A DNA stretch of 64,000 nt from Schlegelella_A sp963778525. Lineage in GTDB: Bacteria; Pseudomonadota; Gammaproteobacteria; Burkholderiales; Burkholderiaceae_C. Shown here piece by piece: positions 19,973-29,490 of the stretch (the first letter of the stretch is position 1; each line of letters begins with the position of its first letter). The notes under the pieces were generated by a model that was given only the letters and a program-made list of their open reading frames with translations, made no database searches and was not told the origin of the DNA. Location: assembly GCA_963778525.1 (NCBI GenBank), contig CAVZUJ010000005.1, positions 124,001-188,000 on the forward strand, given 5' to 3'. The position numbers and the translations under genes are program-made.

Positions 19973-20132
19973 CGTCGCCGCCCACAATTCGTAGCTCACC
20001 GTTCGCGCTACTGTTGAAACCTGTCGTGCGAACTGCCTGCGAGCGGCCGGCCCCTTCCTCGGACGGCGAGCGATCCGCGTGCGCAAGCCCTGCGATTGGC
20101 GCCCAGGGTTCGCAGCGTCGCTCCCAGCCTGG

Positions 20133-21233
20133 TCATCCCCAAACGTCGTGTGCGACCTCGATCACGCGTTCGAGCTTGTGCCACTGTTCGTCGAGCGACA
20201 GGGCATTGCCGTGATGGGTACTGGAGAAGCCGCATTGCGGCGACAGGCATAGGCGTTCGAGCGGCAGCGCCTGGGCGGCTTCATCGATGCGTCGTTTCAG
20301 TTCGTCCTTGGACTCCAGCGCGCCGACTTTGGTGGTAACCAGTCCCAGCACCACTTTCTTGGCCTTGTCGCCACTGTCTTGCAGTACGTGCAGCGGCTCG
20401 AAGCCGCCCGCGCGCTCGCTGTCGAACTCCATGAAGTAGCCATCGACGTTGGTCGAGAACATGGCCTCGACTACCGGGGCGTAGCCGCCTTGGGCGACCC
20501 ACGCACTCTTGAAGTTGCCGCGGCAGGTGTGGATGGTCACGCGCAGGTCGTCGGGCTTGCCGGCCAGTGCCGCGTTGATGGTGTCGGCGTAGATGCGCGG
20601 CAGCAGGGCTGGATCGTCGCCGTTGGCGCGGCAATTGGACTGGATCTTCGCGTCGCACAGGTAGGCGAAGGTAATGTCGTCGAGCTGCAGGTAGCGGCAG
20701 CCGGCGTCGTACAGATGGCCGATGGCGTCGCGGTAGGCCGCGGCAACGTCGGACCAGAACTCGGCGAGATCGGGGTAGGCCTGTGTCGAGATCGCGGCGC
20801 GGCCGCCGCGCAGATGCAGCATCGATGGCGAAGGAATCGTCATCTTCGGCGTGCCCGTGGTGACTGACTTCAAGAATGCAAAGTCGCCGACCATGATGGG
20901 TTTGCTGCAGGCGACCTTGCCTGTGACGGTGGCAATCGGCGGCTGTTCGTGCCCCTCGGCGTTGAACTTCGGCCCGAGGTTGTCCTGCAGCGCGACACCG
21001 TCGAGTTGGGCCAGGAAGTCCAGGTGCCACCAGTCGCGCCGGAACTCGCCGTCGGTGATGCCTTGCAAGCCGATGTCCTGCTGCCGGCGCACGGCTTGCG
21101 TGATCGCGCGATCCTCGATGGCCGCCAGCTCGTCGGCCTCGAGTTCACCGGCCTTGAATTGGCGCCGCGCCCGGCTCAGTTCGGCGGGACGCAGCAGGCT
21201 GCCGACCTGGTCGGCACGAAAAGGGGCGTTCAT
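20133..21233 (-). CDS. cobalamin-independent methionine-synthase-like protein (MetE C-terminal domain family)
   Basis: A 366-residue protein made of the MetE catalytic barrel alone, without the N-terminal folate-binding half of full-length MetE. It begins RADQVGSLLRPAELSRARRQ and carries the putative zinc ligands in IHTCRGNFKSAW (His and Cys) and LCLSPQCGFSSTHHG (Cys), plus YLQLDDITFAYLCD. Short proteins of this kind (YxjG/YxjH-like) are methyltransferases that make methionine from homocysteine with a donor other than methyltetrahydrofolate-glutamate, or have related roles. An in-frame TTG at 21239 lies two codons before ATG 21233; the ATG is preferred. No cobalamin or SAM riboswitch is apparent upstream. 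Confidence 0.85.
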   Translation of the reverse strand: MNAPFRADQVGSLLRPAELSRARRQFKAGELEADELAAIEDRAITQAVRRQQDIGLQGITDGEFRRDWWHLDFLAQLDGVALQDNLGPKFNAEGHEQPPIATVTGKVACSKPIMVGDFAFLKSVTTGTPKMTIPSPSMLHLRGGRAAISTQAYPDLAEFWSDVAAAYRDAIGHLYDAGCRYLQLDDITFAYLCDAKIQSNCRANGDDPALLPRIYADTINAALAGKPDDLRVTIHTCRGNFKSAWVAQGGYAPVVEAMFSTNVDGYFMEFDSERAGGFEPLHVLQDSGDKAKKVVLGLVTTKVGALESKDELKRRIDEAAQALPLERLCLSPQCGFSSTHHGNALSLDEQWHKLERVIEVAHDVWG

Positions 21234-21458
21234 GGACAAGTCCTTCAGCGTGGTCAGCGCTTGCGCGCCAGAGTGAGATCGCTGTCGCTGGGCAGCAGCG
21301 AGTACGGTAAGTTCGTGGTGGTGCAGATTGCGGTTGAGATCGCGGAGCGCGGGCCGCGGGCGTCCGCGGTCGGTCAGTCACACTGCCGCCCCAAGGCGCA
21401 TTGTCCATTCCATGGACTGTGCGTTCGCGACGAAGTCCGGCTTCCATGATCCCATCAC

Positions 21459-21533
21459 TGGTCCCGCCGACAGGAATCGAACCTGTATTTGCCGCTTAGG
21501 AGGCGGCCGTTCTATCCATTGAACTACGGCGAG
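21459..21533 (-). tRNA. tRNA-Arg (anticodon CCT)
   Basis: A 75-base cloverleaf on the minus strand with encoded CCA. The acceptor stem CTCGCCG pairs with CGGCGGG through one U-G wobble, followed by A and CCA. The D arm is GTTCAATGGATAGAAC, the anticodon stem is GCCGC/GCGGC around loop CTCCTAA with anticodon CCT, and the T arm is CAGGTTCGATTCCTG. It reads AGG. This tRNA is a common integration site for mobile DNA; no integrase is present on either side. Confidence 0.95.
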
Positions 21534-21641
21534 CGTCGCTCGGCGGGCACGCCGAGGGCAGGCAGTTTAAGACCTCGGCTTGCCGGCTCGCGCCTCCTTC
21601 ATACTTGGCGCCTGCTTGGAGACCACCGGAGTAGGCACGCC

Positions 21642-21872
21642 ATGGCAACTGTCGAGGGATCGCATGTCCGGGCCGGAGGCGGGCGGCGCGTGGGCTATCG
21701 GGTCGACTACGAAGTCGTCGCCAACACCATTCACTTCCAGGCGCGCTTCGACAACGGTACTCGCCACGAAGGCCAGTTCGATTTCGATCCGTCGAAGATC
21801 GAGCCCGCGGCCGCGGTCGACGCCTTCATGCACGACCACATCGAGAAGGCCGACCGCGACATCGCGCCCTGA
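21642..21872 (+). CDS. small conserved-looking hypothetical protein
   Basis: A 76-residue acidic protein, with no signal or membrane segment. It reads like a compact alpha/beta fold: VGYRVDYEVVANTIHFQARF, then GTRHEGQFDFDPSKIEPAAA and a helix VDAFMHDHIEKADRDIAP. It lies between tRNA-Arg(CCT) and the end of tamB (convergent). I see no catalytic motif. The codon bias is consistent with coding. It could be a dimeric ligand-binding or stress protein; no basis to say more. Confidence 0.6.
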   Translation: MATVEGSHVRAGGGRRVGYRVDYEVVANTIHFQARFDNGTRHEGQFDFDPSKIEPAAAVDAFMHDHIEKADRDIAP

Positions 21873-21920
21873 AGCGCGGGCTTGCGCTTGCCGCCGTGAC
21901 GACGGCGCACTTCGGCGACC

Positions 21921-24900
21921 TCACTTCCAGCGCACCGTCCAGATCAGATCCAGCGAGTTGTCGCCGCCCGCCTGCGCGCGCACGGTGAAGCGTCGGGCGA
22001 TGCGATAGATCAGCTGCCAGCTGCCCGTGGTGGCGTTCAGGCCGCGCTCGTAGCCGATGTACCAGCGTTTCGAGAGCTGCTTGCCGAGGCTGACGATCGT
22101 TGCCTTGGTGTCGCCTTCGCTTTGCTGGCGCACCGAGATCGTGTCGAGCCCGATGGCGTTCGAGAGCTGGTCGGTCATGCCGGGCCCTTCGCCCGAAAGC
22201 AGGGCCAGCGCCGCGCTCTGCAGCAGCGCCGTGTCGTTGCTGCCGGCGCCCTCGCTCTCGCGCCCGAGCAGCAGCCAGCTCAGCTTGTCGATGTCGGCCA
22301 TGTCGGGCTCGGAGAACAGGCGCACGCGCGGGTTCAGCGCCGTGCCGCTCACCTGCACACCGACGCGCACGTCGAGGTTCGGGCGGGTCGCTTCGATGTC
22401 GAGGCGCGGATTTTCGAACGGCCCGACGAACGTGATCACGCCGCGATCGATGCTGAGCTTTTGCGCGTAGGCGCGATAGGTGCCGTCGACCGCGCGCAGC
22501 GTGCCGTTCAGGGAGAGCGGGCCGCCCGCCGAGGTCAGGTGCAGGTCGCCGCGCAAGCCGGCGTCGAGGCCGCGGCCGCGAATGCGCAGCTTGTCGCCCA
22601 TGGCCACGCGCAGGTCGAGCGTCACACGGTGCGTTGCGGCGGGCGCCGCCGGGGTCGACACCGGCGTGGGGCTGCCCGGCGCGGCGGCGGCCACCGGGCG
22701 GCGAATCACTTCCACGTCGTCACCGAGGGAGGGCGCATCCGAGCGCGTGAAATCGAACAGCCCTTCGTCGATGCCGAACGCGCCGTCGAGGGCCAGCGAT
22801 TTCGCGTCGAGGCGCAGCGCGGCCTTGCCGCTCGCGACGAGTCGGCGGTCGACCCGGCCGAGCAGCTCGAACTTGTCGGCCGTGAGCTCGAGATGCGCCG
22901 TGGGCGCGCTGTCGAACGTGGCGCTGCCTTCACCCCGGATGCTGCCGCTGCCGCCCTTGGCGCTGAAGCTCTCGACACGCGCGGTGCTGCCTTGCAGGGC
23001 GATCACGATCGCGCCGTCGGTCACGTTGACGCCCTGCAGGAAATTGCGCACGACGATGCTCGAGCCTTCGACGCGGCCGGTGTATTCGGGCGCGCCGAGG
23101 CGGCCGCCGATGCGGGCGTCGGCGTGCACCGCGCCGCCCAGGCGCCAGCCGGTGGGCAGCCAGCGCCCCCAGCCGGCGAGATCGGTCACGCGCAGCTCGA
23201 GCTCGCCTTCGATCGGGGTCGCCGCATCGGGCCAGGTGGCGCTGTCGTGCGTGCGCGCCGTCGCCGTGCCCGAGGCCGTGCCCGAAGCGCTGCTCGCCAG
23301 CGCCGCATTGAATTGCCAGATCCCGCCCTTGGCGGTGACGCCGAGGCGCAGCTCCTCGACGCCGAGCTTCTGCGTGCCGTACTCGTCGCTCACGGTGAGG
23401 TCGCCGCCGGTGCGCTCGAGCGCCATGGCCACCTGCACATCCGGCGCGCTGCGCACGTCGATGCGCGCGCCCACCGCGAGATCGCCGCCCCATCCGAAGC
23501 CGGGCTGCAAGCGCTGCAGCACCGGTGCCAGCGGCGTCGGGTCGATGCTCGCCTGCACGTCGAGCTTGCCGTGCCCGCCCTCGCTCTCCGCGCCCTGCCA
23601 CGAGAAACGGCTCCAGCGCAGCGCGGCGCCCAGCACCTCGGCGCTGCCGGGCTCGACGCTGGCGCGCAGCGGGCCGCCGGCCCAGAAGACATTGCCGTGC
23701 AGCTCGCGCGCGTGCAGCCAGGTCGGGCTCGAGGCCGCGGTGCCCTGCGCCAGCAGCTCGTGCACCGTACCCTTCCAGCCGGAAGCGCGCGCGCCGCCGG
23801 CATCGACGAGGCCGCCCTCGATGTCGACGACGACGGCGCTGCGGCCGACCGGCTCACCGGCTTTCGCCGTGGGCGCGGAGGCGCTCGCGCTGGCGCTGCG
23901 GCCGACGCCCGATGCCGCACCGCCGACCGGCGCGGCGAAGGCATCGGTCCACGCCGGCGGCAAGGCCTCCGACTCGACCCGCAGCTGGGCGCGATGCGCG
24001 CGCGCCGTGCCCGTGACCTGCGCGCGCACGCGCTCGATGCGCTGGCCGGCCTGGCCGACCTCGTCGAGCGCCAGCGTGCCTTCGAGAGCGGCATCGGCGT
24101 TGCTGCCGAGGCGCCAGCGGCCTTCGGCGCGGCCGACGCTGATCGTGTCGTAGCGAAGTGTCGCGCCGTGCATGTCGCCTTCGCTCGTCACATCCGGCCA
24201 GCGGCCGTCGATGCGGGCCGTGGCCGTCAGCGTTCCGGCCAGCGCCGGCATCGACGCGCTCGGGCCGGGTGGCCGCACCAGCACCGACAGGCTGGCCAGG
24301 TGCGGCGCATCGATCGTCGCTTGCCAGTGGTCGTGGCTGCCGGCGCCGGCGATGCTGCCTTGTGCGTGCAGATGGTTGCCGGCCGCCACGACCTCGAACG
24401 TCGGCCGTGCCGTGCCGTCGCTGTTCGCGAAGCTCGCTTCGCCTTCGAGCGGCACGCCGGCGAGCGCGCTTTCGGTGATGGAGAGCGTCGCCTTGCCGCG
24501 CGTTGCCACGAGCAGTGCCAGCACATCGCCCGAGCTCGAGGCGGGCAGCACGAAGTCGAAGCTGGCCTGGGCGTTGAGCCGGTTCGTGCCGCGTGCGAGC
24601 AGCGAGCCGGGGCTGCCCGGCCACCAGGGCGCCGGGTCGAAATCGGCGAGCGTCGCGCGCCCGCTGGCGCGCCACGGTGCGCGCGTGCTCGTGCGCGTGA
24701 GGTGTCCGGCGAGCGTCGCCCGGCCGCTGCCGAGACTGGCTTCGGCCGAGCGCAGGTCGACGTCGCGCTCGCTGGCGCGGACCTCGAGCCTGGCGTGCGC
24801 GAGCCGGGGCGCGGCGTGCGGCAGCCGGGGATCGACGATGAGCCCGGATACGTCGGCGGCGATCTCGAGCAGGCGCGCGTCGGCCTCGGCCGCCGCGAAG

Positions 24901-26177
24901 CCGCTGCCGACGATCGATGCCTTGCCGTCGAGCGCGGTCGCCGGCGCGCGTGCGTCGAGGGCCGAAGGGCGGACCTTGTCGAGTGCGAGCTCGACCGTCC
25001 ATCGATCGGCGGTCCAGCGGCCGCGTGCCGTCACGCGGCCAGCGCCGAGCGCAGCCGAGCCGAGCTCGGCGAAGAGCGTCTGCACCTCGAGCTTGCCCGG
25101 ATCGTTCGGTTGCGCGTGCAGCTCGGCGCGCAACTGCCGCACCGGCAGCAGGCCTTCGTTCCAGCGGCCGGCCCGATCGTTGCGCAGATCGATCGACACG
25201 ACCGCCGGCTTGTCGAGGCCGCTCGTCGCCAGCGTGGCCTTGCCGCTGAGCGACGTCGCCGGCGCGGCGCTGGCGAACGCCGAGAGATCGAGGGCGCTGG
25301 TCGCGGCCTCGAGCTCGCCCAGCGGCCACGGGGCGAAGGGCTTGACCACGGCGTGCGCATCGAGCGCCTGGGCCGGATGGTCGGGCGAGGCGGTGACGCG
25401 CGCCGTCGCGTCGACCTTCAGCGCATCGAGGTTGCCGCCGGCAGCGAGCGTGGCCTGCCACGGCACGACCGCGTCTGTCGACGAGAGCGCGGCCTTCGCA
25501 GCGACCACGAACGGCGCGTCGGCGGCGATCGTTGCGCTGCCGGTCGCGCTCGCCCTGTCGTAGCTCGCGGCGAGCGCGTCGAAGCGATGCAGCGCGCCGC
25601 CGTCGTCGCCGAGATGGACGCGAGCGCGCAGCCCATGCAGGGCCGGTGCATCGGCCCGGGCGCCGAAGCGCAGCTCGTCGACGCTCGCCTCGCCGATCTC
25701 GATCTCGAGCGGCAGCCGCAGCGTCGCCGGCGGCGACGCCGGCTCGTCCGAAGGCGGCGCCGCCTTGTCGTCGCGCAGCAGGACGATGCGATCGGCATGC
25801 AGCCTGGCGATCTTCACGCGCAGCCAGCGGCCATGATCGCCGCGCGTCACCTCGAGCGTCTTCCAGTGCGGCGCCTCCAGGCGCAGCACGCCGCTGCTGC
25901 CGGGCAGCGTGATGTCGACCCGCTCGGCCGCGAAGTCGCCCAGCAGCGAGCCTTGCGGCCGCGTCACCTCGATTCGCGGCACCAGCGTCAGCAGCCAGGC
26001 GCTGCCGCTGGCGCTGTGCAGCGCCCAGAAGACGAGCGCCAGCGCCACGGCGCAGACCAGTACGACGGCCGCGAGACCGCCGCCGACGACGCGGTGAATC
26101 CGGCGCGGCCGCACCGGCGGCGCGGCGGCCGGGGCAGCGTCGGCGCTGTCTGGAAGGCGAGGCTCGTCGCTCATCAC
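21921..26177 (-). CDS. tamB: translocation and assembly module protein TamB
   Basis: A 1418-residue inner-membrane-anchored protein that spans the periplasm and works with TamA in envelope assembly and probably phospholipid transport to the outer membrane. The N-terminus has a basic stretch and one transmembrane anchor (VVGGGLAAVVLVCAVALALV). A long beta-rich repetitive body follows, and then the DUF490 C-terminal domain ending FTVRAQAGGDNSLDLIWTV and RWK. The length is within the family's range. It follows tamA with seven bases between stop and start. The open frame is unbroken over 4.2 kb, in contrast to shorter neighbours that carry frameshifts. Confidence 0.93.
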   Translation of the reverse strand: MMSDEPRLPDSADAAPAAAPPVRPRRIHRVVGGGLAAVVLVCAVALALVFWALHSASGSAWLLTLVPRIEVTRPQGSLLGDFAAERVDITLPGSSGVLRLEAPHWKTLEVTRGDHGRWLRVKIARLHADRIVLLRDDKAAPPSDEPASPPATLRLPLEIEIGEASVDELRFGARADAPALHGLRARVHLGDDGGALHRFDALAASYDRASATGSATIAADAPFVVAAKAALSSTDAVVPWQATLAAGGNLDALKVDATARVTASPDHPAQALDAHAVVKPFAPWPLGELEAATSALDLSAFASAAPATSLSGKATLATSGLDKPAVVSIDLRNDRAGRWNEGLLPVRQLRAELHAQPNDPGKLEVQTLFAELGSAALGAGRVTARGRWTADRWTVELALDKVRPSALDARAPATALDGKASIVGSGFAAAEADARLLEIAADVSGLIVDPRLPHAAPRLAHARLEVRASERDVDLRSAEASLGSGRATLAGHLTRTSTRAPWRASGRATLADFDPAPWWPGSPGSLLARGTNRLNAQASFDFVLPASSSGDVLALLVATRGKATLSITESALAGVPLEGEASFANSDGTARPTFEVVAAGNHLHAQGSIAGAGSHDHWQATIDAPHLASLSVLVRPPGPSASMPALAGTLTATARIDGRWPDVTSEGDMHGATLRYDTISVGRAEGRWRLGSNADAALEGTLALDEVGQAGQRIERVRAQVTGTARAHRAQLRVESEALPPAWTDAFAAPVGGAASGVGRSASASASAPTAKAGEPVGRSAVVVDIEGGLVDAGGARASGWKGTVHELLAQGTAASSPTWLHARELHGNVFWAGGPLRASVEPGSAEVLGAALRWSRFSWQGAESEGGHGKLDVQASIDPTPLAPVLQRLQPGFGWGGDLAVGARIDVRSAPDVQVAMALERTGGDLTVSDEYGTQKLGVEELRLGVTAKGGIWQFNAALASSASGTASGTATARTHDSATWPDAATPIEGELELRVTDLAGWGRWLPTGWRLGGAVHADARIGGRLGAPEYTGRVEGSSIVVRNFLQGVNVTDGAIVIALQGSTARVESFSAKGGSGSIRGEGSATFDSAPTAHLELTADKFELLGRVDRRLVASGKAALRLDAKSLALDGAFGIDEGLFDFTRSDAPSLGDDVEVIRRPVAAAAPGSPTPVSTPAAPAATHRVTLDLRVAMGDKLRIRGRGLDAGLRGDLHLTSAGGPLSLNGTLRAVDGTYRAYAQKLSIDRGVITFVGPFENPRLDIEATRPNLDVRVGVQVSGTALNPRVRLFSEPDMADIDKLSWLLLGRESEGAGSNDTALLQSAALALLSGEGPGMTDQLSNAIGLDTISVRQQSEGDTKATIVSLGKQLSKRWYIGYERGLNATTGSWQLIYRIARRFTVRAQAGGDNSLDLIWTVRWK

Positions 26178-26184
26178 GCTGGCG

Positions 26185-28059
26185 TCAGAAGGTCACGCCG
26201 ATGCTGACGTGAAGCTTCACCTGCTGCACCTTCTGCCCGTACGCGAGGTCGACGCGCAAGGGCCCGACGGGGCTGCGGTAGTGCAGGCCGACGCCGTAGC
26301 CGAACACCGGACGGATCTCCTGCCAGCGATCGGCGGCATTGCCGGCATCCACGAACACCGCGCCGAGCAGGGGCGGCAGGCGCTCGGTCAGCGAATGCTC
26401 CATCTCGACGCTGCCGGTGAGCAGGACGCGCCCGCTGGTGACCGCGCCGTTCACCAGCGGCCCGAGCGTGCGGTAGTCGTAGCCGCGCACGGAGTCGCCG
26501 CCGCCGGCGCGAAAGAGCACCGGGTCGGGCACGCCGATGGCGCTCTTCACGAACACCTGGCCGGCCTCGACGCGGGCGTTCGCAAACCAGCTGCCCACCG
26601 GCTGATACCCGCTCAGGCGCGCGTAGGCGCGCACGAAAGGGCCGCGGCTGCTCGCCGTCTGCCCGGGCAGGTCGGAGCGTGTCTCGGTGCCGTGGCCGTA
26701 GCCGGCGCCGCCCTGCAGCGTCAGCGCCGTGCCCTCGGTCGGTGCCAGGATGTTGTCGAGATCGCGGCGCAGCCAGTTGTAGTTGAGCGAGACCGCATCG
26801 GCATCGTTGACGAGCGGGGCGCTCGAGACCTTGGCATGCGAAGCCTCGAGGTAGTAGAGCCGATCGAAGGCGTTCGTGTCTTGCGAGCGGCCGATGCGCG
26901 CGGTCCAGCTGTCGCGCGTCTCGTCGGCGGCGAGGAGCTTCTCGAGGTTGCCGGCCATGAGGTTGCGCCACATGTTCTCGCGCGGATACGAGTTCAGCTC
27001 GCTGCCGATCGACTTCAGCTCGGGGCCATAGGTGATGGTGCTGTGCGAGGTCCATTCCTGGCCGAACAGCTGCCGGTCGTAGTGCTCGAGCGAGACCCGC
27101 GGCCCGGTGTCGGCGCTGTAGCCGATGCCGAAGGTCGCCTGGTGATGGCTCATCTCCTTGACCTTGACGACCACCGGAGCGGCTTCGGGCGGGCCGCTGG
27201 CATCGAGCTCGACCGATGCGCCTTCGAAGAGGCCGACCTTGGTCAGCCGCTCCTGGTAGTCGAGCAGCGTCTTCTCGGTGTAGGCCTCGCCGCCGAAGAA
27301 GGTGGCGAGCCGGCGCACCACCGCTTCGTCGTAGCGGCTGGTGCCTTCGACGCGGATCGGCCCGAGGCGATAGAGCGGGCCGCCTTCGACCGTCAGGTCG
27401 AGCGCGGCGGTGCCGGCGCCGGCGTCGATCGTGGCGTGCGTTTCGGTCCAGGTGGCGGTCGGATAGCCGTCGGCACGCAGCTCGCCGAGAGCGTTGTTCT
27501 TGGCGCTCGCCCAGGCCGGCTGGCGAAAGGGCTGGCCCGGCTTGAGGGTCCAGGTCTGGCGCAGCTTCTCGAGGCGATCGGTCCAGGGCTCGTCGCGCGT
27601 CGCGAGGCGCGGCGCGAGCGGCGTGCTCGCCGCGATGCTCACGCTCTTGACCGCGATGCGCGGCCCGGGGACGACCGTCAGCACCAGGCTTGGCAGGCCG
27701 TTCACGCCGCTGCTCTGCGCGATCTTGACGTCGGCATCGAAGTAGCCCTCCGTCTCGAGCAGCGTGCGTGCCTGCGCCGGCGTGGCCGCGGCAAGGCGGT
27801 CGAGCTCGGGTCCGGAGATGGCTTCCGACTTCGGCGCGTTCTGGAAGCGGGCCAGATCGAGGTACGCGAGCAGCAGCGTGCGCAGGGGCGCAGGGGCTTC
27901 GACCTCCAGGTCGTACAGCTTGACCTCGGGCTCGCGCGGCTTCGCGTCGGCATCGGCGTCGCCCTTGTCCGAGAAAAAGGGCAGGCTCGAGCAGGCCGAG
28001 AGCAGCAGTGCCGCGCTCACCGCCGCCAGCGCCCGGAGCGGCGCTGCGGCGACGGTCAT
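26185..28059 (-). CDS. tamA: TamA outer-membrane protein (BamA/Omp85 family)
   Basis: A 624-residue Omp85-family barrel protein. POTRA-like domains occupy roughly residues 50 to 270. The barrel runs from about residue 290 and ends KLHVSIGVTF with the terminal Phe expected of an outer-membrane barrel. The N-terminus carries a lipobox (AALLLSACSS, Cys near residue 23) instead of a plain signal-peptidase I site, so the protein is predicted to be lipidated. It pairs with TamB directly downstream. Its ATG overlaps the stop of the upstream VWA gene as ATGA, which indicates translational coupling of the three genes. Confidence 0.93.
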   Translation of the reverse strand: MTVAAAPLRALAAVSAALLLSACSSLPFFSDKGDADADAKPREPEVKLYDLEVEAPAPLRTLLLAYLDLARFQNAPKSEAISGPELDRLAAATPAQARTLLETEGYFDADVKIAQSSGVNGLPSLVLTVVPGPRIAVKSVSIAASTPLAPRLATRDEPWTDRLEKLRQTWTLKPGQPFRQPAWASAKNNALGELRADGYPTATWTETHATIDAGAGTAALDLTVEGGPLYRLGPIRVEGTSRYDEAVVRRLATFFGGEAYTEKTLLDYQERLTKVGLFEGASVELDASGPPEAAPVVVKVKEMSHHQATFGIGYSADTGPRVSLEHYDRQLFGQEWTSHSTITYGPELKSIGSELNSYPRENMWRNLMAGNLEKLLAADETRDSWTARIGRSQDTNAFDRLYYLEASHAKVSSAPLVNDADAVSLNYNWLRRDLDNILAPTEGTALTLQGGAGYGHGTETRSDLPGQTASSRGPFVRAYARLSGYQPVGSWFANARVEAGQVFVKSAIGVPDPVLFRAGGGDSVRGYDYRTLGPLVNGAVTSGRVLLTGSVEMEHSLTERLPPLLGAVFVDAGNAADRWQEIRPVFGYGVGLHYRSPVGPLRVDLAYGQKVQQVKLHVSIGVTF

Positions 28060-29243
28060 TTAACGAGCAGTCGCATGGCTCCTTCGAGCCCGGGCAGGGT
28101 GAGCGGGAACATGCGCTGGTTCATGAGCTGCTGGATCACCGAGATGCTTTGCCGGTAGCCCCAGACGCCTTGCGGCTCGGGGTTGATCCAGGCGAACTTC
28201 GGGAAGGCGTTGGTGAGCCGTTGCAGCCATTCGGCGCCGGGCTCCTCGTTGTTGTATTCGACGCTGCCGCCCGGCTGCAGGATCTCGTAAGGGCTCATCG
28301 TCGCGTCGCCGACGAAGATCAGCTTGTAGTCCTTGTTGTACTTGCGAATGATGTCCCAGGTGCTGAACTTCTCGCTGTAGCGGCGACGGTTGTTGCGCCA
28401 CATGAAGTCGTAGACGCAGTTGTGGAAGTAGTAGAACTCGAGGTGCTTGAACTCGCTCTTGGCAGCGCTGAAGAGCTCCTCGACGCGGTGGATGTGCTCG
28501 TCCATCGTGCCGCCGACGTCCATCAGCAGCAGCACCTTCACCTTGTTGTGCCGCTCGGGCACCATCTTGATGTCGAGCCACCCGGCGTTCGAGGCCGTGG
28601 CGCGGATGGTGTCGTCGAGGTCGAGCTCCTCTTCGGAGCCTTCGCGGGCGAAGCGGCGAAGCCGTCGCAGCGCGACCTTGATGTTGCGCGTGCCGAGCTC
28701 GAGGTTGTCGTCGTAGTCCTTGAACTGGCGCTGGTCCCAGACCTTCACCGCGCTCTTGTTGCGGCTCTTGTCCTGGCCGATGCGGATGCCCTGCGGGTTG
28801 TAGCCGTAGGCGCCGAACGGCGAGGTGCCGCCGGTGCCGATCATCTTGTTGCCGCCTTCGTGGCGCTTCTTCTGTTCCTCGAAGCGCTTCTTCAGCGTCT
28901 CCATCAGCTCGTCCCAGCCCATCTTCTCGATCGCCGCCTTCTCTTCGGCGGAGAGCTCGAGCTCGAACTTCTTCTGCAGCCACTCGAGCGGGATTTCCTG
29001 GGTGAAGTCGGTGAGCAGCTCGACGCCCTTGAAGTAGGCGGCGAAGGCACGGTCGAACTTGTCGAACTGGGCTTCGTCCTTCACCAGCGAAGTGCGGGCG
29101 AGGTAGTAGAAGCTGTCGACGGTCGGGCCGCCGTCCTCGTCGTCGATGACGCCGGCCTTGATCGCCTCGAGCAGCGTCAGGTACTCCTTGACCGAGACCT
29201 TCAGCTTGGCCGCGCGCAGGGTGAAGAAGAAGTTGATCAGCAT
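28056..29243 (-). CDS. VWA-domain protein (CoxE/metallochelatase-helper type)
   Basis: A 395-residue cytosolic protein with no signal peptide. The N-terminal half is helical and charged (NFFFTLRAAKLKVSVKEYLT and ELSAEEKAAIEKMGWDELME). The C-terminal half is a von Willebrand factor A domain whose MIDAS motif is DVGGTMDEH, that is Asp-x-Gly-x-Thr, in place of the usual Asp-x-Ser-x-Ser. Then come FYYFHNCVYDFMW, LIFVGDATMSPYEI and WINPEP. Proteins of this kind usually work with a MoxR AAA ATPase; none is next to it here. Instead its stop overlaps the start of tamA. No function is known to me for the pairing. Confidence 0.88.
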   Translation of the reverse strand: MLINFFFTLRAAKLKVSVKEYLTLLEAIKAGVIDDEDGGPTVDSFYYLARTSLVKDEAQFDKFDRAFAAYFKGVELLTDFTQEIPLEWLQKKFELELSAEEKAAIEKMGWDELMETLKKRFEEQKKRHEGGNKMIGTGGTSPFGAYGYNPQGIRIGQDKSRNKSAVKVWDQRQFKDYDDNLELGTRNIKVALRRLRRFAREGSEEELDLDDTIRATASNAGWLDIKMVPERHNKVKVLLLMDVGGTMDEHIHRVEELFSAAKSEFKHLEFYYFHNCVYDFMWRNNRRRYSEKFSTWDIIRKYNKDYKLIFVGDATMSPYEILQPGGSVEYNNEEPGAEWLQRLTNAFPKFAWINPEPQGVWGYRQSISVIQQLMNQRMFPLTLPGLEGAMRLLVK

Positions 29244-29390
29244 GGCGATCGTGCGGCTGGGGCGGACGAGGATAGCGCCCGAGGCCGCATTTTGCCGGAG
29301 CGCCAGGGGAAGCGGACGCTCGACGTGGCGAGCGCGCTCAGGGGCCGCCGTTCTCCGTCGGGTTCGGCAACGCGGCCTGTCGCGACCATC

Positions 29391-29419
29391 TTGACTCTCT
29401 CACGACATGGCCCGACAGT
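29391..29419 (+). promoter_or_regulatory. candidate sigma-70 promoter
   Basis: TTGACT at 29391-29396, a 17-base spacer and GACAGT at 29414-29419 make a fair sigma-70 match upstream of the small membrane protein gene. The start would be near 29426, giving a leader of about 65 bases. The spacing is right; the -10 is weak but resembles other GACAAT boxes in this window. Confidence 0.4.
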
Positions 29420-29490
29420 GCGCCACCGTCGCGAAGCCCGGCGGACGACGTCGCGAACAGCGACTTCCCATCAACAACAAGGAGGTTCCC

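Noticed and set aside
21459..21533. An integrated mobile element at tRNA-Arg(CCT)
   Set aside because: No integrase, no repeated tRNA end and core genes on both sides.
22122..26207. A 1361-codon open frame on the plus strand opposite tamB
   Set aside because: It is the antisense shadow of a GC-rich gene: Arg/Ala/Gly-rich, no domain, and the minus strand carries the full TamB pattern.
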